DNA from: Pseudaminobacter salicylatoxidans
GTDB taxonomy: Bacteria > Pseudomonadota > Alphaproteobacteria > Rhizobiales > Rhizobiaceae
Length of the DNA: 64,000 nucleotides
Direction: 5' to 3'
Assembly: GCF_003148475.1 (NCBI RefSeq)
Contig: NZ_QGGG01000021.1
Location: 1-64,000, forward strand
The stretch's first letter is position 1. Each line of letters opens with the position of its first letter. Below, piece by piece: positions 39,668 through 47,052 of the stretch. Made by a program: the position numbers and the translations under genes. The notes under the pieces were generated by a model. That model saw only the letters and a program-made list of their open reading frames with translations. It was not told where the DNA came from and searched no databases.

Positions 39668-39872
39668 TGCAACTTTCCTTGTGAGTGTTGTGGTCTCCGG
39701 CTTCGGCGGGGTCTGCGTCGCCAAACTCAAGCCCCGTCGTCGCCATTTTCTCCTTGATCGCCATAACCACTTCGGCATTCAGCGACCGCATGTTCCTAGA
39801 GGCCTGCTGGGACAACCATTTCTTGACGTCCGGCGGAACCCGTAGGCTGATTTGTGGATCTGTGCGGCTCAT
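39651..39872 (-). CDS. Arc/ribbon-helix-helix DNA-binding protein
   Basis: 73 residues. SLRVPPDVKKWLSQQASRNMRSLNAEVVMAI is the beta-strand plus two helices of an Arc-like fold. GAGGAG precedes the ATG at 39872. It faces another Arc-type gene across a 109-bp region full of repeats, so the two proteins probably control this divergent promoter. Confidence 0.8.
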   Translation of the reverse strand: MSRTDPQISLRVPPDVKKWLSQQASRNMRSLNAEVVMAIKEKMATTGLEFGDADPAEAGDHNTHKESCSAAST

Positions 39873-39881
39873 TGACTCCTC

Positions 39882-39936
39882 ATTAACGTTAATCGTGAAA
39901 TTACGGTGATTTATATTACGGTAATGCTATTGCGGT
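39882..39936. promoter_or_regulatory. Divergent early operator region with palindrome and three tandem ATTRCGGT repeats
   Basis: A perfect 12-bp palindrome ATTAACGTTAAT (39882-39893) is followed by ATTACGGT at 39900, ATTACGGT at 39915 and ATTGCGGT at 39929, in one orientation with 15- and 14-bp spacing. It lies between two Arc-type genes; direct or palindromic half-sites are what ribbon-helix-helix dimers bind. Confidence 0.6.
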
Positions 39937-39981
39937 CAAGCGCAAAAAATCACAGTGATGTATGCGCTTGTGGAGACAGTT

Positions 39982-40521
39982 ATGGCAAAGCCTGGCAGAG
40001 GTGCAGATCAATTTCCGTTGCGGTTGCCGCCCGGCATGCGCGACCAGATAAAACGCGCAGCTGAAGACAGCGGCCGCTCTATGAATTCGGAAATACTCGA
40101 TGTTCTTCGCGAAGCGTTTCCGGAAGAGCCGAGCTTGGATGAATTGACCGATGCGCTCGATTACGCGACCGCGCTGCTGCGCGATCTTCAGGCAAATTCT
40201 CAGAGTGGCGATGTTACACGTAGTAGCAAATTCTTGACAGTCCTTGGTCGCGTCGAAGCTACCAACGATGAACTCTGGAAGTCGATTTCCAAAGAACGCA
40301 TTCCGGCGGCAGTGTTGCTTCGTCCGGATGTCGTTGAAAGGCTTGCTGCCTTGCAGAAGGAGTATGATCTCGCGATCGGTCTGCTCGATGGCATTGCCAA
40401 CGACTTGATTCTGATGAGCCTTGAACGGATTTCGAGCGGCGAAGAGAATCTCAAAGTTTGGGTCGGAGAAGGAAATGGGCGGCGAATGCTTGAGATCAAG
40501 CCGCCAGATCGGCGCGACTGA
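39982..40521 (+). CDS. Arc-like DNA-binding phage protein with C-terminal domain
   Basis: 179 residues from ATG 39982 (MAKPGRGADQFPLRLPPGMRD), with GGAGA 5 bp upstream. The first 50 residues have the ribbon-helix-helix pattern QFPLRLPPGMRDQIKRAAEDSGRSMNSEIL. The remaining 130 residues are unassigned, helical, with KEYDLAIGLLDGIANDLIL. It is divergent from the smaller Arc-type gene and likely a phage regulator. Confidence 0.75.
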   Translation: MAKPGRGADQFPLRLPPGMRDQIKRAAEDSGRSMNSEILDVLREAFPEEPSLDELTDALDYATALLRDLQANSQSGDVTRSSKFLTVLGRVEATNDELWKSISKERIPAAVLLRPDVVERLAALQKEYDLAIGLLDGIANDLILMSLERISSGEENLKVWVGEGNGRRMLEIKPPDRRD

Positions 40522-40731
40522 GCCCCCACCCGCAGGCGGCCACGAGTTCATCACGCAAACCCTCGCCGCTCTTCGCTGAAGACTTCGCCCCTGCCACCCT
40601 CCACGCGCACCCGCCCCGCTGACGCTGTCAGCGGCATAGGCGTCTGTGGCGGGAAGAGTATAGGGCATGTCGGCTCCGTTCACTTACGGTGCCAGTAAGT
40701 ATCGCTTTCGCAGAAAGTGCAAGGGCAAATT

Positions 40732-41496
40732 TCAGCGGTCTACGAGTTCGCCCCAGGGGACAATGCGGTGGATCGCCTCAATGTCTTGATTTTCAATGAT
40801 GGTTTCAGCCGACGGGAAAAATGACGCGACCTTCCAGCCGCTGCCTTCGCGGCCTAAAAGTTTCCTCATTCGCCACTTCTGTTGACTTTCTTCGCCGCCC
40901 TTGAGTTTGATGACGGCGTAGTCACCCGGCACGGCAGGCCGCCCCGGCTGAACGTAAAACAGTTCACCCTCCTCGTACCGAGGCGCAAGAACAGGTGTGA
41001 CGACATAGAGGGCATAAACGCTACCGGGCTTGCCGGCCTGCTGGTAGCTCTGCGGCCGCCGGACGAAGTCTATGATCTCGTTTGATCGGTAGAAATCCGC
41101 ATCTCCGTCGCCAAACAGTGCGCTGTAAACCGGCACATCTCGCGGCCGAACGGGGTCAACAGGACTTCCGTCCAGAAACCGGATGAATTCATCATTGATG
41201 TCCCGATTCTCAGGCCGACGATCACTAACGTAGCGAACGACCTCGCTTTCCAATCCTTCAGGCTGGCCTAAAGGGGTGATTGCCTCGATCTTCACCATCC
41301 CGGATGTGGCGGCGGCGAGATTCAAGTCCAGAAGATCGCAGACCCTGATCAGGTTCTCGGTAGATGGCTCCGTCGAGCCATTTTCCCATTGACTGATCGC
41401 GACACGTGAAATCCCAAGCGCTTCAGCGACGGCCTGCTGAGACAGGCCCTTCTGCTTCCGCGCGGTTGCTATGGCTTTTCCGAGAAACTGTGACAT
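40732..41496 (-). CDS. CI-like phage repressor with S24-type fold lacking the usual catalytic residues
   Basis: 254 residues. HTH_XRE at about 5-60: ATARKQKGLSQQAVAEALGISRVAISQWENGSTEP. The C-terminal LexA/CI-like peptidase fold aligns as YALYVVTPVLAPRYEEGELFYVQP and PGDYAVIKLKG. At the place where active homologues have Ser-Met-x-P(R)Y there is Val-Leu-Ala-Pro-Arg-Tyr, and the later VKR-type Lys is in RMRKLL, so neither catalytic residue is clear. It is divergent from the YdaS/Cro-like gene, the classic immunity layout. Confidence 0.85.
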   Translation of the reverse strand: MSQFLGKAIATARKQKGLSQQAVAEALGISRVAISQWENGSTEPSTENLIRVCDLLDLNLAAATSGMVKIEAITPLGQPEGLESEVVRYVSDRRPENRDINDEFIRFLDGSPVDPVRPRDVPVYSALFGDGDADFYRSNEIIDFVRRPQSYQQAGKPGSVYALYVVTPVLAPRYEEGELFYVQPGRPAVPGDYAVIKLKGGEESQQKWRMRKLLGREGSGWKVASFFPSAETIIENQDIEAIHRIVPWGELVDR

Positions 41497-41512
41497 CGAC
41501 AGCCATTCTGAC

Positions 41513-41562
41513 GAAAGTCGCTTGCGCTTTCAATGAAAGTTTGACTTACTTACGACACTTTC
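41513..41562. promoter_or_regulatory. Immunity-region operators between repressor and Cro-like gene
   Basis: Half-sites GAAAGT and ACTTTC recur: GAAAG (41513) with CTTTC (41527), and GAAAGT (41535) with ACTTTC (41557), as inverted pairs. TTGACT at 41541 is a -35-like hexamer for the rightward gene. The layout suggests operator sites shared by the CI-like and Cro-like proteins. Confidence 0.55.
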
Positions 41563-41582
41563 GCCATTAGGGTTACCGCCTC

Positions 41583-41792
41583 ATGAATGTCGTACTTGCC
41601 TTCGCGCTTCGAAAAGCCGGCGGACGCATAGCGCTCGCCAAGAAGCTCAATATCAGCCCCCAGGCGATTTCCCAATGGCGGGAGGTTCCTGTGCATCGCG
41701 TGCTGGAGATCGAGCGGATCACCGGCTTGAGCCGATCCGATTTACGGCCGGACATCTACCCTCCACATGATGACCCGAGGTCTGTCGCATGA
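41583..41792 (+). CDS. YdaS/Cro-like transcriptional regulator
   Basis: 69 residues. LRKAGGRIALAKKLNISPQAISQWREVPVHRVLEIERITGLSRSDLRPDIYP has the YdaS HTH pattern (A-x-K-L-N-I-S-x-Q-A-I-S-Q-W) and the RSDLRPDIYP ending typical of Cro/YdaS phage proteins. It is the first rightward gene after the repressor and is followed by overlapping small genes leading to DnaB. Confidence 0.85.
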   Translation: MNVVLAFALRKAGGRIALAKKLNISPQAISQWREVPVHRVLEIERITGLSRSDLRPDIYPPHDDPRSVA

Positions 41793-41959
41793 CCTCACCA
41801 ACCCTAACCCGCACCCCTGACAGCACAATCTTGGCATGCTGCCCGCAAACCGGTCGCGTGGTGTCCGGCCGATTGCTGGGCCATGCGGTCGAGCGTCTCT
41901 CATGCGTGCGTCCCGCAGATGGACGTGCGTACATGCACATGCATGAGGGCAAGCCATGA
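41789..41959 (+). CDS. Short early phage gene between cro-like and the next small gene
   Basis: 56 residues, MTSPTLTRTPDSTILACC... ending HMHEGKP. Its ATG overlaps the cro-like stop and its stop overlaps the next ATG, each by four bases, the strongest evidence that it is translated. Three Cys, no motif recognised. Confidence 0.55.
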   Translation: MTSPTLTRTPDSTILACCPQTGRVVSGRLLGHAVERLSCVRPADGRAYMHMHEGKP

Positions 41960-42153
41960 GCATCATCGACGATCAGATGAATGCTGAGCAGGAGCGAGCA
42001 TTCCTTGCGTGGCGTGATTTGCGCAGCAAAGCATTGGAAACTGGCGACAAGACAGACGCCCATGCTGCCGGCAAGGCATTCGCCAGCTTCTTCTATCTCT
42101 ATGTCGCAAACACCTACCGGCCGTCATCCGCGATCGGGAGGCATACACTTTGA
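41956..42153 (+). CDS. Hypothetical early phage protein
   Basis: 65 residues, MSIIDDQMNAEQERAFLAWRD. Coupled by 4-bp overlaps to the genes before and after. Function unknown; the place beside dnaB suggests a replication role. Confidence 0.6.
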   Translation: MSIIDDQMNAEQERAFLAWRDLRSKALETGDKTDAHAAGKAFASFFYLYVANTYRPSSAIGRHTL

Positions 42154-43583
42154 CGTTTGCGCAAATACCTGACGACGCATTCGTTCCCGAGATTGAACAG
42201 GATGTGCTCGGCACCCTGTTGTTCGGCGGCGATTTCCGGAAAGTGATGGCGTATCTGCGGGAGGATCATTTCATTCCCGATGCCCACCGGCTCATCTACC
42301 GTGCGATGCGCGCGGCGCACGAACAGTTTGGCACAACCAACCTGGCTGTTGTCGGTCGGCTGCTGCCCGCTGATATCGATCTCAAGTTCAATCAAGACAC
42401 CGGCCAGCCTCCGATGGCCTATATGGCATCCCTTGCCCGCGCGGTGGTCAATGGCCCTGCCGGTCTGGAGCGTGGCGCACGGGCTGTCATCCAGCAATGG
42501 GCGCGCCTGAAAGCTGCCGAGGTTGGGAGGAACCTGCGCGCAGCCGCGCATGAGGCGACCTCGGATCCGAAAACGATCATTCAGGGAGTAGCTGCCGATC
42601 TCGACAATATTGCTGCCGAACTTCGTGCAGGGCCGCGCCGAAAGACTATGCACAACCTCGATGAGGCAACGGAGGCAGCTCTGCATGATGTCCGGGATGC
42701 CATGGCGCGGGGGAACGGCCTTACCGGGCACACATGGGGGTTGACGGACATCAACGCAGCCACTGGCGGTATCCATCCGGGCGAGATGGTCATCGTTGGC
42801 GCGCGCCCATCAATGGGCAAGACCGCGTTCGCACTTTCGGTCGCGCTTCGGACTGCCGGTGCCGGCGTGGGGGCTGGCTTCCTGTCGCTCGAAATGGGCG
42901 CGAAGAAGCTTGCCATTCGCCGCCTTACGGACATCGCATACGATTGGAAGGTCGAAATTCCCTACACCAACCTGATCAAGGGAACCGTAACCGAAGCCGA
43001 ACTGTCAGCCATCGTGCAGGCCAATCAGGATGCCGACCAACTTCCTCTATGGATCGAGGAACAGTCAGGACTGACGATTTCCGACATTCGCGTGAAGGTC
43101 GAGCGGATGGCCGAACAGGCTGAAGCACGAGGCGTAAAGCTTGGTGTGCTGATCGTCGACTATCTCCAGTTGATCAAGCCATCTGCCCGCTACTCGGGAA
43201 ATCGCGTTGGTGAAGTCACGGAAATTTCTTGGGCGCTGCGCGAACTCGGCCGAGAGTTCGGGTTAGGCATCATCGCTCTTTCACAGCTTTCGCGCCAACT
43301 CGAAAGCCGCGACGACAAGCGCCCGCAGCTTTCCGACCTCCGCGAATCGGGCTCCATCGAGCAGGACGCCGATATGGTCGCCTTCCTCTTCCGTGAGGCT
43401 TACTACCTCGAAAAGGCCAAGGGGAAGGACAAGGACAAGGAGGACGACCGCCTTAGTCGCCTCATAGACGTTCGGCATGATCTGGAATTCATCATCGCCA
43501 AGCAACGCAACGGCCCGACGAAGACGATCAAGCTTTTCGTCGACATTGCGTGCTCGGCCGTCAGAAACGCGGCGAGGCTGTGA
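42150..43583 (+). CDS. dnaB: Replicative DNA helicase, DnaB family (phage)
   Basis: 477 residues. The N-terminal DnaB domain (PEIEQDVLGTLLFGGDF...HRLIYRAM) is followed by a RecA-like motor: Walker A GARPSMGKTAFAL, Walker B LGVLIVDYLQLI, and the LSQLSRQLESRDDKRPQLSDLRESGSIEQDAD motif (key: LSQLSR, LRESGSIEQDAD). It unwinds the phage fork. The start is TTG at 42150, overlapping the previous stop, with GGGAGG upstream. The next gene, an initiator, starts on its stop. Confidence 0.95.
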   Translation: MTFAQIPDDAFVPEIEQDVLGTLLFGGDFRKVMAYLREDHFIPDAHRLIYRAMRAAHEQFGTTNLAVVGRLLPADIDLKFNQDTGQPPMAYMASLARAVVNGPAGLERGARAVIQQWARLKAAEVGRNLRAAAHEATSDPKTIIQGVAADLDNIAAELRAGPRRKTMHNLDEATEAALHDVRDAMARGNGLTGHTWGLTDINAATGGIHPGEMVIVGARPSMGKTAFALSVALRTAGAGVGAGFLSLEMGAKKLAIRRLTDIAYDWKVEIPYTNLIKGTVTEAELSAIVQANQDADQLPLWIEEQSGLTISDIRVKVERMAEQAEARGVKLGVLIVDYLQLIKPSARYSGNRVGEVTEISWALRELGREFGLGIIALSQLSRQLESRDDKRPQLSDLRESGSIEQDADMVAFLFREAYYLEKAKGKDKDKEDDRLSRLIDVRHDLEFIIAKQRNGPTKTIKLFVDIACSAVRNAARL

Positions 43584-44515
43584 TGAGCAGAGCGAGCCGA
43601 TCGTGGACGTGGCGCCATGCCATTATCAAATCCCGCCTTTCGCCCACAACGCGCCACGTGTTGCTGACGATCTCGGTGTTCATGAATGACGCCGGTGACG
43701 GTTGCTATCCCACGACGAAGCAGCTTGCGGACGCCACAGGGCTCTCCGAAAGGTCCGTCTGTACGCATATCGAAGCTGCCAGAGATGCTGGCTGGCTGTC
43801 GGTATCCGTGCACGGCTTCAAGGGTCAGAAGTGGAAAAATCACCAATACGAAGCAGCATGGCCGGAGGATGAAGGCACTGAACCTGACGACAAAAAGGCA
43901 CTGAAGGAGGTTCAGCAGCAAGGCACTGAAGCACGTTCAGTGCGCCCCGGAAAGGCACTGAACCTCTTTCCAAAAGGCACTGAACCTGACGACAAAAAGG
44001 CACTGAAGGAGGTTCAGTCTACCAGTCCAGTAACCACTCCAATAACCAATAGTATGTCCGAACCGGGTTCGGACGCTCCCCGTCCTTCGCGGAAAAAACG
44101 GGAGTATCCGGAAGCCTTCGAGGCGTTCTGGCAACCGTACCCTCGGACCCCGATCATGTCGAAGCAGGAAGCATTCGACGCTTGGAAGAGGCTAGACACG
44201 GAACAACGGGCAGCCTGTGTGGCAGCCGTCCCGGCATTCGCCGCCTACTGCAAGACTAACCCCGATTACCCGCCGATCCATGCATGCCGCTTCATCAGCA
44301 AGGGCCGGTACCTGTCCTTCGCGGAGCAGACGACCACCCCCCAGCGGCGCTTGGTCACTGACGATGACTGGCTGAAGCGTTTGAACTTCGCCCGCAGCAG
44401 CCGGCAGTGGCATGTCGAAAACTGGGGCCCGATGCCGGGAAAGAACGGCTGTCAAATTCCTGAATACCTCCTTCAACCAAGCGACGGCCAAGGTTGGATC
44501 GTATGGGAGGCATGA
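43583..44515 (+). CDS. Phage replication initiator-like protein with internal repeats (O-like)
   Basis: 310 residues from ATG 43583, overlapping the dnaB stop. The N-terminal winged helix (TRHVLLTISVFMNDAGDGCYPTTKQLADATGLSERSVCTHI) resembles helix-turn-helix_36 initiators. The middle (about 95-155) is low-complexity with two copies of GTEPDDKKALKEVQ. The C-terminal part (FEAFWQPYPRTPIMSKQEAFDAWK) matches the DnaC/DnaT-helper type ends of phage initiators. The low-complexity DNA carries regular repeats that may be the origin. Confidence 0.72.
   Translation: MSRASRSWTWRHAIIKSRLSPTTRHVLLTISVFMNDAGDGCYPTTKQLADATGLSERSVCTHIEAARDAGWLSVSVHGFKGQKWKNHQYEAAWPEDEGTEPDDKKALKEVQQQGTEARSVRPGKALNLFPKGTEPDDKKALKEVQSTSPVTTPITNSMSEPGSDAPRPSRKKREYPEAFEAFWQPYPRTPIMSKQEAFDAWKRLDTEQRAACVAAVPAFAAYCKTNPDYPPIHACRFISKGRYLSFAEQTTTPQRRLVTDDDWLKRLNFARSSRQWHVENWGPMPGKNGCQIPEYLLQPSDGQGWIVWEA
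43872..44007. repeat. Iteron-like array, candidate phage replication origin
   Basis: AAGGCACTGAA occurs six times on the plus strand, starting at 43872, 43895, 43920, 43952, 43974 and 43997 (22-32 bp apart), plus one inverted GCACTGAA at 43935-43942. The array lies inside the initiator gene and is followed by AT-richer DNA (44025-44055). This is the layout of lambdoid origins, where initiator O binds iterons within its own gene. Confidence 0.7.
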
Positions 44516-44691
44516 GCATGTCGGGGCATTTGCTTACAATTTCGGCACCCACACTCATAGTTGGTTTACGGCGTAGCGGGGACAGCGGGCGAAAGTTACG
44601 CAAGGTCATCGCCGCAAACTCATCCTCACTGCATGCAGATGAGGCCCACATTTCTGAGGGCTGCCATCACAAAATCTTTGAGGGAATGAGC

Positions 44692-45540
44692 ATGAATACC
44701 AAGCAGAAAATCGCCGGCATCGACGTCACTGGAATCGTAGCCGCCAAGCCGACGACGGGAGAGCCCATCTGCGAGTGGGTAGATCCCCGCAGCCTCTATG
44801 TAGACCACGAATACCAGAGAAAGGTCGGAGAAAAGGGCCTCCGTCAAATCCGGCGCATCGTGCAGAATTTTTGCTGGGCAAAGTTTAAGCCGCCAGTCTG
44901 CGCTTACTCCGATCATGAAGGCCGCACGGTGTTGATGGTGCTGGACGGTCAGCATACGGCTATCGCGGCGGTGTCAAATCCCTACATAAACATGATCCCA
45001 ATCATGATTGTGGATGCACCGGACACTCAGTCGCAGGCGTCCGCATTCGTCGGGCAGAATACAGAACGCGTGGGCGTGACGCCGTTGCAGTTGCATCAGG
45101 CATCGGTGGTTGCCGGTGATCCTGAAGCTCAAACTGTTGAACTGGTCTGTGCACGCGCCAATGTCAAAATCGTGAAGTCGGTACCGGGCGGAGCGAAGTA
45201 CCAGCCGCGCGAAACTATTGCCATATCGTCATTACGCGGACTCATCGATCGCCATTCGGCGCCGGGTGCCAGACGAATTCTTGAGGTGTTAGCGGACGGC
45301 GGTCTCTCACCGATCACTTCCCAGCACATCAAGGCAGGTGAACTCCTAATGTCCGACAAGGAGTACGCATCGCGTTTCGAGCCGGCGGACCTTTCTATAG
45401 CTATTGGCGAACTATTCCTTACCGCAGAGGACGAAGCCAAAACGTTTGCACACATGAACCGCATTCCCGTCTGGAGGGCGCTGGCAGCCGTCTGGTTTAG
45501 GAAGACGAGAAAGAAGAAGGCAATGCGACTGGCCTCCTGA
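44692..45540 (+). CDS. ParB/Srx-fold protein (ParB-like nuclease domain)
   Basis: 282 residues from ATG 44692 (MNTKQKIAGIDVTG), with GAGGGA 6 bp upstream; another in-frame ATG at 44518 has an equally good site and would add 58 residues. PICEWVDPRSLYVDHEYQRKVGEKGLRQIRRIV and VLDGQHTAIAAVSNPY carry the ParB-like box (DGQHT). The C-terminal part is helical. Such DUF6551-type proteins are common in alphaproteobacterial phages; role in replication or partition is inferred. Confidence 0.75.
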   Translation: MNTKQKIAGIDVTGIVAAKPTTGEPICEWVDPRSLYVDHEYQRKVGEKGLRQIRRIVQNFCWAKFKPPVCAYSDHEGRTVLMVLDGQHTAIAAVSNPYINMIPIMIVDAPDTQSQASAFVGQNTERVGVTPLQLHQASVVAGDPEAQTVELVCARANVKIVKSVPGGAKYQPRETIAISSLRGLIDRHSAPGARRILEVLADGGLSPITSQHIKAGELLMSDKEYASRFEPADLSIAIGELFLTAEDEAKTFAHMNRIPVWRALAAVWFRKTRKKKAMRLAS

Positions 45541-45607
45541 TCCTGTCGAGTGGAGCGCGCTTACAGGCGCGCTCATCAACAGTCACCCAGTAAAGCAAGG
45601 ACTGCCG

Positions 45608-45901
45608 ATGCATATAAGCGAACGACTTGCCCGCGAAGCCTATGATTGCCTCAATCCGTGGCGAGCAATGGCAGACGCCAAGCCAGACGGCACGATCTGC
45701 GAACTGCTGTTCAACGACATGGCTGGAGAGTTCGAAACCGCCCTCCGGTATTTCCTTGATCGTGATGGCCGATGGTTTCGCATCGATCCGCCCGCGCAGA
45801 TTTACACGCCTCCCATGAACTGGCGGCCGGCCGTGGCCAAGCTCACGCCGGAGCGCCGCCTCTATCTCAAACGCCAGGCCGAAAAGAGGTTCACCACATG
45901 A
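45608..45901 (+). CDS. Hypothetical phage protein
   Basis: 97 residues, MHISERLAREAYDCLNPWRAM, with PPMNWRPAVAKLTPERRLYLK at the C-terminus. It is coupled to the following gene by a 4-bp overlap. No family recognised. Confidence 0.6.
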   Translation: MHISERLAREAYDCLNPWRAMADAKPDGTICELLFNDMAGEFETALRYFLDRDGRWFRIDPPAQIYTPPMNWRPAVAKLTPERRLYLKRQAEKRFTT

Positions 45902-46494
45902 CCAGGAAGACGAAAGCTGCGCAAAAGAAGCCCGCTGTTCCCAAGGTGCCCAAGGAGGAAAAGGAGCAGGTGCGCGCACGTAAAGCCGCTGGGTTGGACT
46001 ATGCTCTGACGGTCGATGGTCACGGCCGCGAAAGGCTGATCAACGGAACCGCCGAAGCAGAACGCAAACTGGAAAAGAGCCAGTCCGGCGTGGTGCGCGT
46101 CAGAACTGTCGATCCGCTTGTCGGCATCAGTTCGTTGACATGGCAGCAACGAGAAGCTGGAAAGCGCTATCGGGATGAGTTCGAAGCGTTCTCATCCGTT
46201 GGCGCAAAGGGCATCGCCTATCAGGTACGTGTGGACGGCGGGGCACTTGGCGGCGGCATTCCGGCAAAGGCCATCGACACTGGCCGCGCCTTCAAGAAGG
46301 CAACGGACGCCATCGGCCACTGGGATGTTTCCAGCGTGGTTCAGGCGGTGTGTTGCTCTGGCTCGTCCATCTCGGAAGTAGCCAAGCAGGTCGACGAGTC
46401 TCGCGACGTGGTGGTCAAGCTCCTGAAGATCGGCCTTGACAATCTCGCTGTGGAATACGGCATCCTTGTTCCGCGCCGCCCTCGCGTTGCTTGA
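45898..46494 (+). CDS. DUF6456-type phage regulatory protein
   Basis: 198 residues from ATG 45898. A basic N-terminus (KTKAAQKKPAVPKVPKEEKEQV) precedes a DUF6456-like C-terminal domain: LTWQQREAGKRYRDEFEA, then AIDTGRAFKKATDAIGHWDVSSVVQAVCCSGSSISEVAKQV and VVVKLLKIGLDNLAVEYG. That domain is found in small alphaproteobacterial and phage DNA-binding proteins. It ends the replication module; a terminator lies about 50 bp downstream. Confidence 0.7.
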   Translation: MTRKTKAAQKKPAVPKVPKEEKEQVRARKAAGLDYALTVDGHGRERLINGTAEAERKLEKSQSGVVRVRTVDPLVGISSLTWQQREAGKRYRDEFEAFSSVGAKGIAYQVRVDGGALGGGIPAKAIDTGRAFKKATDAIGHWDVSSVVQAVCCSGSSISEVAKQVDESRDVVVKLLKIGLDNLAVEYGILVPRRPRVA

Positions 46495-46547
46495 ACCTTG
46501 CCGGCAGTTATGCTACTGATTTGCCTAGTTGCAGGAGTTGCGACCGA

Positions 46548-46575
46548 AACCCGCCAAATCAGGCGGGTTTTTTGT
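46548..46575 (+). terminator. Rho-independent terminator ending the replication module
   Basis: ACCCGCC and GGCGGGT arms around AAATCA, followed by TTTTTTTG. It separates early/replication genes from the packaging genes. Confidence 0.9.
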
Positions 46576-46590
46576 TGGTTGGCAAGCGAT

Positions 46591-46658
46591 CGAGGCGAGA
46601 GAACGCGGTTAGCATGACGCGCCACTGACAGCCGGTTTCAGTCCGGCGCACCGCCTCG
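46591..46658 (+). ncRNA. Possible tRNA-like structured element
   Basis: A 7-bp closing stem, CGAGGCG (46591) and CGCCTCG (46652), surrounds a D-arm-like CGCG...CGCG hairpin and GCCGG-TTTCAGT-CCGGC, which looks like a T-arm with a 7-nt loop. There is no anticodon arm, and an alternative hairpin GCGCC-ACTGA/TCAGT-GGCGC is also possible. Likely structured, function unknown. Confidence 0.25.
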
Positions 46659-46685
46659 CACCCTATCGGGAGCGGTGAGGCCAAG

Positions 46686-46886
46686 TCACTTCTGGTTGAG
46701 GCGCTTCAATATCCCTTCGAGATTGTGATCGATGGCTGCGAGAGACACCGCAATGCTCTCAAGCGCGTCCAAGACCTTTTCCTCGAATGGAAGTTGGTTG
46801 TTCATATCAATTGTCGGCTGGAATGGACGAACCGTATTCGGCGGTCCGGATTTGCGAAACATTCTCTTAGTCGGATCCAATGCCAT
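46686..46886 (-). CDS. Small leftward phage gene beside the tRNA
   Basis: 66 residues from ATG 46886 (MALDPTKRMFRKSGPPNTV), with GGGAGGG upstream. The C-terminal half is an amphipathic helix (EEKVLDALESIAVSLAAIDHNLEGILKRL) that may form a coiled coil. It is on the opposite strand from the surrounding late genes. Function unknown. Confidence 0.6.
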   Translation of the reverse strand: MALDPTKRMFRKSGPPNTVRPFQPTIDMNNQLPFEEKVLDALESIAVSLAAIDHNLEGILKRLNQK

Positions 46887-46956
46887 TTCTTGCCCTCCCG
46901 CTTTGAAAACAATCAAAGGTAACCACACATGGCGCTGACCGACAAGCGACGGGTTG

Positions 46957-47030
46957 TGCGCTCGGCAGGGCTCGAACCTGCAACCTACGGGATCGAAGCC
47001 CGGTGCTCTATCCATTTGAACTACGAGCGC
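46957..47030 (-). tRNA. tRNA-Arg (anticodon TCG), prophage-encoded
   Basis: On the minus strand: acceptor GCGCTCG (5' end 47030) pairs CGAGCGC; D-arm GTTC...GAGC; anticodon loop CTTCGAT giving TCG; T-arm GCAGG-TTCGAGC-CCTGC; discriminator A, no encoded CCA. The first pair of the anticodon stem is a C-U mismatch, the rest are canonical. It would read CGA and perhaps other CGN codons. Confidence 0.88.
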
Positions 47031-47052
47031 GTGGCGGGGAACATATCATCCA

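Noticed and set aside
39916-40683. Minus-strand open frame of 255 codons opposite the Arc-like gene
   Set aside because: It covers the regulatory repeats and the well-supported plus-strand gene; no domain. The 40,522-40,731 stretch was read as intergenic.
44518-44691. 58-residue extension of the ParB-like protein as the main start
   Set aside because: Not fully excluded: the ribosome site is as good as the inner one, but the conserved domain starts after 44692 and the extension has no family pattern.
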